A DNA stretch of 64,000 nt from positions 25,914,507 through 25,978,506 of the forward strand of contig CM057152.1 in NCBI GenBank assembly GCA_029962745.1. Reading direction: 5' to 3'. The notes beneath the pieces were generated by a model that worked only from the letters and a program-made list of their open reading frames with translations, did not search any database and was not told where the DNA came from. Below are positions 43,421 to 54,883 of the stretch, one piece after another. The position numbers and the translations under genes were made by a program. The stretch comes from Echinometra lucunter (Eukaryota > Echinodermata > Echinoidea > Camarodonta > Echinometridae). The stretch's first letter is position 1. Every line of letters starts with the position of its first letter.

Positions 43421-44320
43421 TTCGACCACGCGTGGTCGAACTTTATGCCTCCGCCATTACCAAATCAGAAATAAATGGCACTTCATGTTGATTTATTTTC
43501 ATTTATACAATGACATCTTTGACCTTGACCTTGACCTTGTGGCCTCCAAATCTAATGACAGCATTGCCCTTTCCATATGCATACATGAGCCAAGTTTGTT
43601 GAACCATCAAATGGTTACTGAGTAATCACAAGAACGAACCATTTCTATGTACATAATGACCTCTATGACCTTTGACCTTTGACCTTGTGACCCCAAAATC
43701 TAATCAGATCATTGTCCCTTCCATGTGCATACATGAGCCAAGTTTGAAGCCAATCTGTCAAATGGTTCTTAAGTTATCGTGAGAACGAGCCATTTTTATG
43801 TGTATTATTACCTGTATGACCTTGACCTTTGACCTTGAGACTCCGAAATCTAATCAGATCATTGTCCCTCACATATGCATACCTGTGCCAAGTTTGAGGT
43901 TGATCGGTCCAATGGTTGCTGAGTTATGGTGAAAACGAACCATTTCTATGTACATAATGACCTCTGTGACCCTTGACCTTTGACCTTGTGACCCCCAAAT
44001 CTAATCAGATCCTCGTCCCTTCCATGTGCATACATGAGCCAAGTTTGAAGCCAATCTGTCAAATGGTTCTTAAGTTATCGCGAGAACGAGCCATTTTTAT
44101 GTGTATTATTACCTGTATGACCTTGACCTTTGACCTTGAGACTCCCAAATCTGATCAGATCATTGTCCCTCCCATATGCATACACGAGCCAAGTTTGAAG
44201 TTGATCTGTCAAACGGTTCTTAAGTTATTGCAAGAACGAAAACGGGACGGACGGACGGACGGACGGACGACCCGAAAACATAATGCCTCCGGCAACCAGC
44301 TACGGTGGGCGGAGGCATAA
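43421..44320. mobile_element. Element with five ~150-bp units rich in TGACCTTTGACCT
   Basis: The ends TTATGCCTCCGCC (43443-43455) and GGCGGAGGCATAA (44308-44320) are exact inverted repeats. Just outside the left end is a perfect 20-base palindrome, TTCGACCACGCGTGGTCGAA (43421-43440). Units start at 43551, 43699, 43849, 44000 and 44150 (periods 148-151). Each carries TGACCTTTGACCT-like words, GTGCATACATGAGCCAAGTT and GGTTCTTAAGTTAT. A (GGAC)n run lies at 44246-44269. It lies 161 bp upstream of the SRP54 ATG. Confidence 0.8.
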
Positions 44321-45779
44321 TAAACATGTACCTTGCACTTTCAATTTCTCATAATCAGGAAAAAAGGTCCAGAGGAAACCTGATTCTCCTTAAGGACGTT
44401 CCACAGTTATGTTTCTGCGCAGGTTAAAATGTCACACGCACAGCTGATTGATCAGTTGTGCGCATCAGCTGATCATTGCTCGCAGTGCATCACAGCGCAG
44501 ATGCAACACCGAGCCTGCCGAGCTGGCCGGCCTGGAGCGCAGCAGCTAGCTCTCGCTGGTTTTGGTTTACAAAATTGACTAGATTTACATTCGTCATGAT
44601 ATATGGTAACAATTACCATTGATTGTAAAGCCTGTCTAAAGCTTTAGTAAAGCCTAATTCACAGGGCTCTCACTTCACTTTTTTCCTTGGCTGGCATTGT
44701 TAGGTTGCCTAATGGCAAATTAGGTGGTCACAGTGATTATGTTCAAATAACAATAGCCTTGTGCAATGAAATGTAATGTGAATCGGCGAATATTGTTCGC
44801 GATTCGCAATTCGTGTGCTTTTCGAGGCCCTACTCTCAGAAAACTGAATACTGCATACCTGAGGGGATATTTTTACCTATTTCTGCAGGCATTATTCCTG
44901 TGTTTAATTGAGAAGTCCAATGTCATAATCTCAGGAAAATCTGGACCGGACGTCTGCACTATAGACTAATTAATAAGGAGATATTCCTTAAACCTGTTAG
45001 TAATGAACAAACACTAGTACTTGCCTACTTGGGTAACATTACTAATCTTGTTGCTCTGTCTTGAAAGCCTTTGGTAAGCTTTCCGGTTGTCAACAACAAC
45101 CAATGACTGAAAGGTATGCATAAAATTTGAATATGTTAGTAAACAGGTCTATTAACTACAAAAATAACTTGGAATCAAGTTTGCATACACTACTTGTTGC
45201 TATGTCAGTCAAGCCTATGACAAGCATTCAGGGTGTCAAGAACAGCCATTGTTTTAAAAAGTATATATAAAATTTGAATATGCATGTGTGAAATTGGTTC
45301 CAAGCTTACCTCAGCACCACGTCATGTCATCATTGACTAGCAAATGATTAGTAAAAAGACTAATGAAAGACTAATGTAAGACTAACTGATTTCAGTGTAG
45401 GACTATTTACAGACCAATTCTCTCTCATGCAATACTAATTATTTCCAGGATTACTCAAATAAGACATAATTTGATTGACTAATTAGTATTAGTCAGTTTA
45501 AGAACAAATGACTAATTATTTCTTCTGTGCGAAAAATTAATCGCGTGAAAATATCCACTTTTGCAGTAGTTCGCAGAGGTAACTGTGGGTGCGAAAGGGT
45601 GATTTTGACAGCGTTTCTGTTTATATTTAAGATAGTAGCATTGTATATATATTTTATCAAAATCTTATTTACTTAAGAAAATGTTATCAGTAGGAGTTTT
45701 CACTGTGGCAGATGAGAGCTCCACCGAGAAGCAGTGGTTCCACTCAGGATGCTGCCACTCTGTGGCAGCGTCCCGGGGC
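44321..45779. other. Intergenic upstream of SRP54, CpG-richer block
   Basis: The block at 44400-44560 is richer in CpG and GC than its surroundings and contains TGATCAGTTGTGCGCATCAG and GCTGGCCGGCCTGGAGC. It could hold SRP54 promoter or 5' exon sequence, but there is no direct proof. The rest is AT-rich with no clear feature. Confidence 0.3.
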
Positions 45780-47345
45780 TAAGGGACAGAGGAGCAAGAG
45801 CTGTGATCAGAAAATATTTTTCAAAATTCATTTGATCAAGATAATTTACATCCACTTGGTCTTTGGAGGAATGGAATGGAAATAGGCACCCATAGGTCAA
45901 AACAGCATTTTGAATAGTGAAACTAATTGCCGACGCGAACGCAAAATACATTGACTTAGATCTTCTATAAAAGAGAAGAAAAGTTATGATTTTACTTACC
46001 AGCAATGTTCCTGAGGCTCTCAATTTTCACCTTTCTGCTTCATATCTGATGAATCAACTGAAAATGGTGAATTTTAAGAAGAAAACAGACGCTTATCAGA
46101 CTCGTAGGTCGACAGCATGCCGTCGAGTAACCAATAGAAAAGCATGCTATGTAGTTTCGGTACAGACTTATCACGTTTGCGGGACGAGGTCAATTTGATC
46201 GAGTAGCCTACACAGCACAGGATGAGTGGAAATACCTATTTTATTATCTTAGGTGTAAAAAGCGGCATTATCGTGAAATAGGAAACCACCGTTCACTTTG
46301 TAGAGCAGCGCTTTATTCAGTCACACGCATTGGTTTCCTATTTCCACCTCCATTCTCTTTGTACACAATGCGTGCGGTTTCCTATTTTCACCTCCATTCT
46401 CTTTGTACACTAGTGCGTGCGTCAAATGAACGAGTGGTTTCCTAAAGTTCTAAACCACGATATGGCCTAAAATAATAGCTATAGGATAGCTATCGTGATT
46501 TTATTCTGATATTACACTATAGCTATAGATTGCTGCCATAGGCCCCTGTGTAGACCGATGTCAACTTGAAAATATCATGCCTCCAAATCACACTTTCTCA
46601 TGCCCGGTTAACCCTGCAAACTACCTTCCAAGTTCGCCAGTGGACCAGTCGATCAAACTGTGATATCAGAACCTGAAATTTATTTTTAAAACTCAAAATA
46701 TCGACTTTTGATTGATAGCAGCGTTGCACTCCCGCATGCACTCTGCATTCGCCGACACATGCGAGAGTGCAACGCTGCTTCGCCTAGCGCCTGTGGCCGA
46801 GACCAGCGGGTGTAGATGTCGGAGGTCGCGCTATTGAAATGGAAATTAATCAAGCGGCGAAATCAACAAGAAGGTAGGATCCCGTATCAATCAAAAGTCG
46901 ATATTTTGAGTTTGAAAAATAAATTTCAGGTTCTGATATCACAGTTTGATCGACTGGTCCACTGGCGAACTTGGAAGGTAGTTTGCAGGGTTAACCGGGC
47001 ATGAGAAAGTGTGATTTGGAGGCATAATATTTTCAAGCTGACATCGGTCTACACAGGGGCCTATGGCAGCAATCTATAGCTATCGTGTAATATCAGAATA
47101 AAATCACGATAGCTATCCTATAGCTAGTGCGTCAAATGAACGAGTGGTTTCCTAAAGTTCTAAACCACAATATGGCCTAAAATTACTAGATCTAGTCTAG
47201 TAAAAAGCAAATATTTTATATGAACATGAACATGATGAAGAATATGAATTGGTTGATTATTTAAGTGATTTCAATCTTTGATTATAGAGGGCAGCATGTC
47301 ACATAAATTTGCACAGCTTAGCAAACCGATGTAGCCCTGTGTGGG
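45780..47345. repeat. Dispersed repeat, interrupted copy
   Basis: It is an inverted relative of 12190-12430. Its parts lie at 45780-45885, 46225-46263 and 47201-47345, broken by 45886-46224 and by the 937-bp insertion at 46264-47200. Confidence 0.65.
46264..47200. mobile_element. 937-bp insertion with 8-bp target duplication and a large central palindrome
   Basis: TAAAAAGC occurs at 46256-46263 and 47201-47208. The related copy at 12307-12314 has this 8-mer once (as GCTTTTTA) with continuous flanks, so it serves as an empty site. Inside, 46477-46715 and 46887-47125 are inverted arms of 239 bases with few mismatches. They are flanked by 57-base direct repeats (46417-46473 and 47127-47183) differing at one base. 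The 171-base centre has a smaller hairpin, AGCAGCGTTGCACTC ... GAGTGCAACGCTGCT. No terminal inverted repeats are seen at the outer ends. Confidence 0.75.
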
Positions 47346-48300
47346 CTTTGTGAGCCTTCTTTCAAATTAATTTATTCTAATTTCTACGCTCTAGTCCCAT
47401 ATATTCATTTTCAAGAGGTATGAAAACATACGCACAAATTATTCACAGCTGTGTTAACTTTTCGGCCATAACCTATTCATAATTCATAGCGATGTGCACT
47501 CAAATAATTTTAAGATATGCCATTTACAGAAAAAATGTAAAAGCTTACCGATTAGTTGGAATATTTACGCATATTTCACGACATTTCAGTCCCTATCACG
47601 GATTAAGGATACATGCATTCACAATATACTACGTGTATCTTATGTCTTATCGACTTTAGGTTTGGTCGTAAGTGGCGCCATAATCTCAACTGCTCAACCC
47701 CACAGAAATAGAATGCTCAACCCCACTTCGGAAGAAGGCATATTTTTTATATCGATGATCGTATCTCTGTGCAACCCGCAACAGACCCGCAGAGTGGATC
47801 GTTGACTCTGTCAACAACCCTGGCCCACAGAACTAAAACAAAAACAAAACAAAACAAAACGACAACCTCCCCCCCCCCCAAAAAAAAAAACAACAACAAC
47901 AACAACAACAACAACAAACATAAAAAATAAAAAAAAAACCTTAAAAGACTCTAGTTCTGTCGTGGTTAACCCTCTCTACTCTGCATGAAATTGAGGAATT
48001 CTTGATTTTGTGTATATATGTGATCTTGACAATTAACAAGGTAGTTTTTGCATACCTTGTAATTCATTCCGAGAACCTATTCTGAGAAGTGTACATGTAC
48101 TAAGGTATATTTTTGTTTTAAAAAATACAATAACTTAAACAAAATATTTCCGTTTTCCTTGCCCACATGATGGAATGAATTATGGGAACGGGGGAAGTGT
48201 CGAGCCTAGCCCCCGCCCTAAACGATTTGGAAAAGAGATAGGTAAACAGTTCTGAATGTTCCCCTATCTATTTGTCTTCGCCTACTCTCCCTTTCACCTC
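47346..48300. other. Intergenic, simple repeats only
   Basis: It holds (AAAAC)n and (CAA)n with a C run at 47830-47935. Nothing else is supported. Confidence 0.4.
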
Positions 48301-48308
48301 AATATCTA

Positions 48309-48570
48309 GGTACCACCCACCGGCGTAAATCCGTTTCGAGGAGTGGCGGGGGGGGGGGGGGAGGGTGAATCAAAATCGTTTGCCGAAATTTCTATCTCAA
48401 ACTCTCGCACGAGTACACACACCCACAAAAGGGTGACCACGGTTTGAATTTTGAAATACGGGACCTTGACTTCAGCATGTTCAGCGGGCAAAATGGCAGG
48501 GTACAATATAATTATAGTGAAATCTCTAGCGAGCGCAGCTAGCGAGCAAAATTTTTTGAAAATCGGCTTC
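48309..48570. mobile_element. One-ended hAT-like fragment
   Basis: CACCGGCGTAAATCCG followed by a G run (48347-48362) resembles a hAT-type end, and GCGAGCGCAGCTAGCGAGC at 48529-48547 is the motif seen inside the other hAT-like elements. The other end is not found. Confidence 0.4.
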
Positions 48571-48989
48571 ATTGGCGTCTCCGAAACTGAGTTGACACTA
48601 TACTAACCAACTAATACACAGCAGAATCCCCTCCTCATTATAGGAAGGGTTGATTAGATTAGAGGGAAGTTAGATTGTTGTATTGATGCATATATCTGCG
48701 TCTCTTCCAACGCATGAGGAGTTTTTTTTTTTTTTTTTAATGTAGATTCTTGTATTGATTCTAAATCCAGTATCATTTTCAAACGAATTAGGAGGTGTTC
48801 ATTGGTTGATTGATGGTGAATTTGTATAAGAATGAAAAAAAAAACTAGGATTCATACTTAGTAAGGCTTCAAGCTACAGATCAAAATGTTTACAGGTTTA
48901 GGCCTATCGATTGGGAGAGGGTGCACCATTCCTAGCCGACTTTACTTTTGCCCTTACCATGCTTACCATTCAACGGGTGGCCTCCTTTT

Positions 48990-49425
48990 TAGAAAAGAGG
49001 CCCGGTGTTGTCACTAAATATTCAAAGGTGTAACCATGATCGTTCGACAACCCAGAATTTGACCCTTATTTCACGTTGTTTCAAGTACATTTTCAGCCAT
49101 TTTTACCCCTATTTGGCACAAAACGGGTACAAATTGGCTTTTAAAAAACACCCCTATTTTTCGCATTCTAAGTACACTTTTTGCAAACAAGGGCTTTGAA
49201 AAAAAAAAAAAAAAATTTTTTTTTCAATTTCGAGTAGAGGTCTACAAGCTCATAAACACCTTTTTTTTTCAATTTCGAGTAGGCCTACAAGCTCATGAAA
49301 ACAACCCTTTTTTCGAAATCGCGAACATGCTACAAAAAAAAAAAAAGACCCCTTTTTACGAGAAATTTCGAACGATCATGCATACACGAAGTCAATACAG
49401 AGTGACAACACCGGGAAAAGAGGCA
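48990..49425. mobile_element. MITE with CCCGGTGTTGTCACT ends
   Basis: CCCGGTGTTGTCACT near 49000 and AGTGACAACACCGGG near 49401 are exact inverted repeats. Further in, ATGATCGTTCGA pairs with TCGAACGATCAT. The inner part repeats TTTCAATTTCGAGTAG-type phrases. No coding frame. Confidence 0.7.
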
Positions 49426-49639
49426 CCGAAGTGAGTACTCAAACATGTCAAGTGATATTTGAATTCGGTGGTTTTCAGATATATTTTCAATCCCACCTTT
49501 TCTTATGAAAATCAAAAATCCGCTTTCAAAATTATCAAAATAAGTCTCATTGTTGGCTTTGAAGCTGTCAAGCCATTCATCAAAGCATAATAGGATTTTT
49601 TTTTTGTTTTGTTTTTTTAATTGTACTTTGTTCATTTTA

Positions 49640-51800
49640 GCTAAGGGGCTGTGGTGTTTCCCCGAAAGAAATTTTACTTTCCAAACCTATAGCTAGCTAA
49701 AAATATGAAACTTTTCTGCTTCCGCATGCTTCATGTTATTTTATATTTTGGGCTTAATATCAGTAAATTTGAAATGCTTCCATGCAGAGGGGGTACTTGA
49801 AGAGCAGTTTATTTTACTGAATATACCCTCTATTTCAAATAAACTTGTAATAAATATAAGTTATAAGAGACAAAAGGGCGTCCTGAAAAATGCGGGACGT
49901 CTGGTCAATTTTAACACAAAATTAGTTTTCTTTGCCGTAAATTATACTTCTGTGACCACTTAAGAGGTTCAAAACAAAGTACAATGCATAGTGTGAATAG
50001 TCTTTGTGTCACCTCATTGCCCAGACGTACTCAAATTCAAATAAATTTCATTTTATAACCAAAATTGAAAAATACCACCCCCCCCCCCCCCACTAAAAAA
50101 AAAAAGAGGAGGAGGGGACGAGAAAATAGGAATTATTCTTTTTTATTTGGGCTTATATTGGAATAAAGAAAAAATAAATATATTGCAGATATTGCTTTGA
50201 GTGTCCACAATCATAGATTCCATTTGAAAAGAGATAAGCGAGTGGTTACCCCCTTTCTTCAAAGATTTTCGCGCTTGTGTTCTTATATTGGCGCAGATAC
50301 ATCGCATCATCTCATAATCCATCGATAACCAAGAGATGCTAAAAACATCTAGTGGTTGACCCAAAAGTATCAAGAAGCAAAATATGAAGTGTTTGGTTTG
50401 AGTTGCATTTTAACAGACTTAATGATATAACAAGGTTCTTCTTAGATTAAGGAATTATCGCAGTGATGGCGATATCATCCACGGACTCGTTAATCGCTCT
50501 GATTACTTCTTTAGGAATTTCCTAAATTACCCCATCTCTTGACCTAACATACTTATCGAAGATAGATAACGTTCCTGTGTGTGAAAGTGTTATTCTTTGA
50601 CATGTTGGAGTAATGAAGCAAATCCTGCTTAAGGTCTTTTTATTTTATATCCTTATGTTACATTAATCTTGATAAAGCGTTATGGTACATCTTACAGTGA
50701 AGTACAAATGATCACTCTTTTATTGAAATTTAAATACATGTATACACCGTTTAGAGTCTGGATAAAGTGACCTGCTATACAGTGGACTACAAAAGTTTTT
50801 CTGTGTTTCATTTGCTTTTTTCTCAAAATGACTCCAGTGCAATATAAGCGATAAGTTTATATTTAACTTAGAGCAAAAGAAAAAAAAAAACCTTCAAAAT
50901 GAACTCGGCATGAAACTCTGATATGCAATATTGCATGACCTTATCCCTATAGCTGTGTCTGCTCTTAATCGCTCTTCCCCCCCCCCCCTCTCTCTCTCCC
51001 TCTCTCTCTCTTTCTTTTTGTCTCCATCTCTCCCTCCCCCTTCCTTCACTTCATTCTTCCTTTTCTATCTTTTTTCTCTCTCTCTATCCCTCTATTTTAC
51101 ATTCGCAAGCCTGCCTTGTTCCGTTGCTGAAATAACTGCCATTTCTAAATTTTCCAAAATTTTCCAAAATTTTCAAAAATGAAAATAATACATTTCATTC
51201 ATTTTTCTGCAGTAAGGACAGCATCCTTCTGTTCCATATAGTTTGTAGCTGCATTATAAAAAATGAATATTATATTCATGCAGAATTTCAATTTATGTTC
51301 CCACCCATCCCTATATTACACTCGCTTTTTTTAAAATTCTCACCCTTTTCCTATTCTCTTTCTTCCTCTGTTCATGCAATTGGCACACATTTTTCCAGTC
51401 TCGTAGATTTTATCTCCCTGACCTGGATGAAATTTCTATTAATTTAGATGAAAAAGGGCACCGTTGGGCCTTCATCACGTAATCAATGGGGTAATAACAG
51501 CGGCCTGGCCCTATTATTGTCCCTGAATATTATTACGTAATGTCTCATAACAAAGCGCTTGTCAGGCTCAATGTCAAAGTAAACTCGATCGCGATAATAT
51601 TTTTTTCTTTCATAAACCGTTCCAATAACGGGTTAAAAGGAAGAAAATAGGAGCTTTGTGTAACTCTTTGAGTTACGAGGTCACGTGTAATAGAGGAGTG
51701 AGGTCGCATGGCTTAGAGGAGAAACACGCTCATGGACATCAAACAAGGGGTAAAGATGGATAAATTCACACACCTCTCTATCGCCTGACTTGCTACTTCA
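49640..51800. other. Mostly non-repetitive intergenic sequence
   Basis: There is no coding evidence. A C run lies near 50077 and a CT-rich stretch at 50975-51100. 51430-51740 is a complex block with TAATCAATGGGGTAATAA and GGTCACGTG. Confidence 0.35.
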
Positions 51801-52079
51801 CTTCTTCCCCAAAAGGAAGTTATATTTATAACCTTGCTATTAATTTAAAAAAAAAAAAACTTGAGGGCAGTGCACTTCAGTCTTCATACCTTAATGTTCA
51901 TAATTAAAAATAATAATTGCTACATCATTAACAGGTTAACATTATGATGACTTGTGATGGTCGAAGGGCAAGGAGTAAAAGGCTTAAGCATGTTAAGAAT
52001 GTTTCTTCCACGTTTGTCATTTTTGGTCAAGATTTGGAAGTATACATGTAACTTAAAACAGGCCTGTATTTTTATTGTT

Positions 52080-52230
52080 CATATGATATTGTTGTTGTTA
52101 TTGACTAAAGTACTTTGATGTTAAAATATGCTATGCTGTTTGTATATTGTTTAGTTTTATTGATGATTTCATGTACCTTTTCCTTGAAGGCCTGAATAAA
52201 CTTGAAACTTGAAACTTGAAACTTCATTCC
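52080..52230 (+). repeat. LINE 3' tail with (ACTTGAA)n
   Basis: TTTCATGTACCTTTTCCTTG, then GCCTGAATAAACTTGAAACTTG and further ACTTGAA repeats. A short-period 3' repeat after an AATAAA-like word is typical of CR1/L2-type LINE tails. Confidence 0.6.
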
Positions 52231-52239
52231 TATCGTCAT

Positions 52240-54284
52240 CATTATCATGCGGCTTTCCAGTGTATAACTGTAACAGAGTGATAACATTAACGTTGCTTAT
52301 ACAATGCGGTAGGAATTTAAAGTAGGAATGTGATTTTTAGTGTTAGCGAACTTCCTCTTCCATGTGCTACTTTTTGAAAGAGATGCATGTACGGCGTAAT
52401 TGCGTGGAGTTTTTTTCCCCACACAACTGTATCAAGCAGAATTAATCATTAACCTGTTATAATTAATGAGACACTTATCAGTTTCGAACCGAGGTCCGTC
52501 AGACTCGCTGTGTATAGACATGAACAGAAGGCTGTCCACTACACATCACATACTATAAAATTTAATGTTCAAATTGGCCAAAGTGTCCTTTTTGCTTACA
52601 AAACTCTCAAAGTACTCCAACATTTAAATGGGCCAAGACCACCCCTTCCTCTGGGAGCTTTAGTCATAGGAGCTGGAAGCGAGGGACAAAGGGGCCACTC
52701 CCCCCCCCCCCCCCATCACTCAAGTGATGTGGGCAGAATCGATGTAAAAATTATTTATAATAATTTTGCACTATTCAACCATGATAATAAGCATTTGAGT
52801 TCTTTAAGATAGAAATCAGCATCATTCAAAAATCTCAAATTTCCTCTGTCGGTCGTTGCGCTCCCTCGTATTTTTAAAGACGCAATGTTGCAGAACCCAG
52901 TCCATCGACAGTCATTCATGGGAGTCAGGAACGAGATAGCAGACGACTGCTTCCATGGGGAGGTGGGCGAGGTGAAAATACTTTCTTCCTAGTTAATAAA
53001 TTTTGCCGTATTGTGATCAATATTCTAGTGCTCTAGAAGAGGATATTCCTCATAGGTTGAGATGCCCCCCCCCCCCCCAGTGTTTGCACCTCCACACCCA
53101 AAGCTGGAACCCTTCCTACGCGCCTGGCTATACAGCCTATCATTAATGGGCATGTGTAATACATTAGTTAATCTTAATCTTAAGATGACCTTTCAAGATC
53201 TTTCGTTGATTATTCCGTGCCAATTTATTTGTTTGCGATCAGTATTTCTGAATTGTTTTACTTGTACTTTGAACACAACTGTTATTTAAGGTCGATTTTC
53301 TTTTTCCCACACATGATCATTCTGGGTTCTTGTACTTTTACTTTCTGAGAATGTTCAAATATCCCACAAAAACGTAATTTTCCCATAATGTAGCTGACCT
53401 ATTAATTTACAGACAACCTTCTAAAAGTTCCACTCACTCATGTGGATCACCTCGCGAATTTCCGCATGAAGGATACCTTACGCAACCAATTAAACAATGG
53501 TTTCCAACTGACCGGACGACCGGATTGGCCCATGTAATTTATGACCTGATTTTACGCTTCAGTTCCCGCCAAAAATATTGCCCAAAATTACATCTAAATT
53601 TGACCGATGCCCTTGACTGCAGGTGGTCTACAAAAGAGAAGAAAAACATGAAAGGACACTACTCTGTGAAAAGTTACACAGATGTTGTACTTTCGTGAAC
53701 TTATGACTCAATAGACCTTCCCAAGAGGGGCTCACTGAGGACAAAAGACCATTTGCGAAACTTCTTAATTCTTGTCTCATAAGAGAAATATGCTTGTGCT
53801 GTTTGATATCCTAAATGAAATTTTCCTAAATTGAATTACAGTATCAATGACAACAACATCAATACACAATTATTGTCATTATTATTTATTTTTTATTTGT
53901 AAGTGTTGATTCATATTGGAAGAGGACTGAATAGAACTCTTTGAGAAGTTAAAACAAAACTTGCTTTACTACTTAAAATCCACTGCCCACATAGGCGTAC
54001 TCTGTTATCTTGAGGGTAGACAGTAGAGAAGTATCTACTTCACAAACTTAAGTTGATTTCCATTACTGAAATGGCAGTACTATAACACAGTTACGTAAAG
54101 CATGTTAAATGCAACAATAACAAATGAACAATATTCAAAGTATATGGGAACTCAGGAATGAGAGAGCTGCCATTAAAAAAATGAATTTCCTTTACTTTAT
54201 GTATTAGTTTAAAACTTTATTTTATAAGCGTATAAAGGGTTAAACCTCTCCCATAAAAAAGCAAACCCGATAAGCACGACATTC
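52240..54284. other. Intergenic, no gene seen
   Basis: It includes C runs near 52700 and 53067 that look like MITE remnants (GTTTGCACCTCCACACC and CCTACGCGCCTGGC flanks). 53400-53640 is non-repetitive. Confidence 0.35.
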
Positions 54285-54289
54285 CTTAA

Positions 54290-54875
54290 AGGAGAATGCA
54301 ACCCAGACATCAGTGTGCTTCCAATGAATGAAGAAGAACAAGAAGGGTAAACAGAGAAAGTTTGAGCAAAATCGGACAATCTGTTCAACAGTTATGAATT
54401 TTGAAACATTAAGCAAATCCCTAGTATAGGAATCCTTGAGTTGGCAACTTTGCCAGCATCTGTGATGTCATTGTGGACAACTCTCCATTCATTTTATGTA
54501 CATAATTTAACATTTTCTTCATTTTCAAGAAAAAAAGAAATTCTTTTGACTTACTGTTTGAGTATGACATGGCTACATCAATTCTGCAAGCATTTTGGGA
54601 AGAATTATGTTGATTCCTCACTCGAAATTTCATACAAATCAATTTTTTTTAAATCATGCACAAAATGAATGGAGAGTTGTCCACGATGATATCACAGATG
54701 CTGGCATAGTTGCCAACTCAAGGATCTCTATAATAGGGATTTACTTAAACTTTCAAAATTCATAACTCTTGAACAGATTGTCTGATTTTGCTCAAAGTAT
54801 TTAAATTTCAATGTTTCTCTTTCTTGTTCATCTCTATGCACTAAAAGCACACTGATGCCTGGGTTGCATTCTCCT
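54290..54875. mobile_element. TTAA-flanked foldback MITE
   Basis: AGGAGAATGCAACCCAGACA at the left and TGCCTGGGTTGCATTCTCCT at the right, with TTAA at 54286-54289 and 54876-54879. The arms run about 220 bases (54290-54505 against 54660-54875), with GAATGGAGAGTTGTCCAC at the inner edge. TTAA targets are typical of piggyBac-type movers. Confidence 0.85.
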
Positions 54876-54883
54876 TTAAAGAC

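Noticed and set aside
45700..46023. Possible SRP54 5' noncoding exon with a GTAAGT-like donor near 45997 on the minus strand
   Set aside because: It lies among broken copies of a dispersed repeat, and nothing links it to the coding exons.
52485..52530. GTTTCGAACCGAGGTCCG as a tRNA T-arm-like word
   Set aside because: No matching acceptor or anticodon stems can be drawn around it on either strand.
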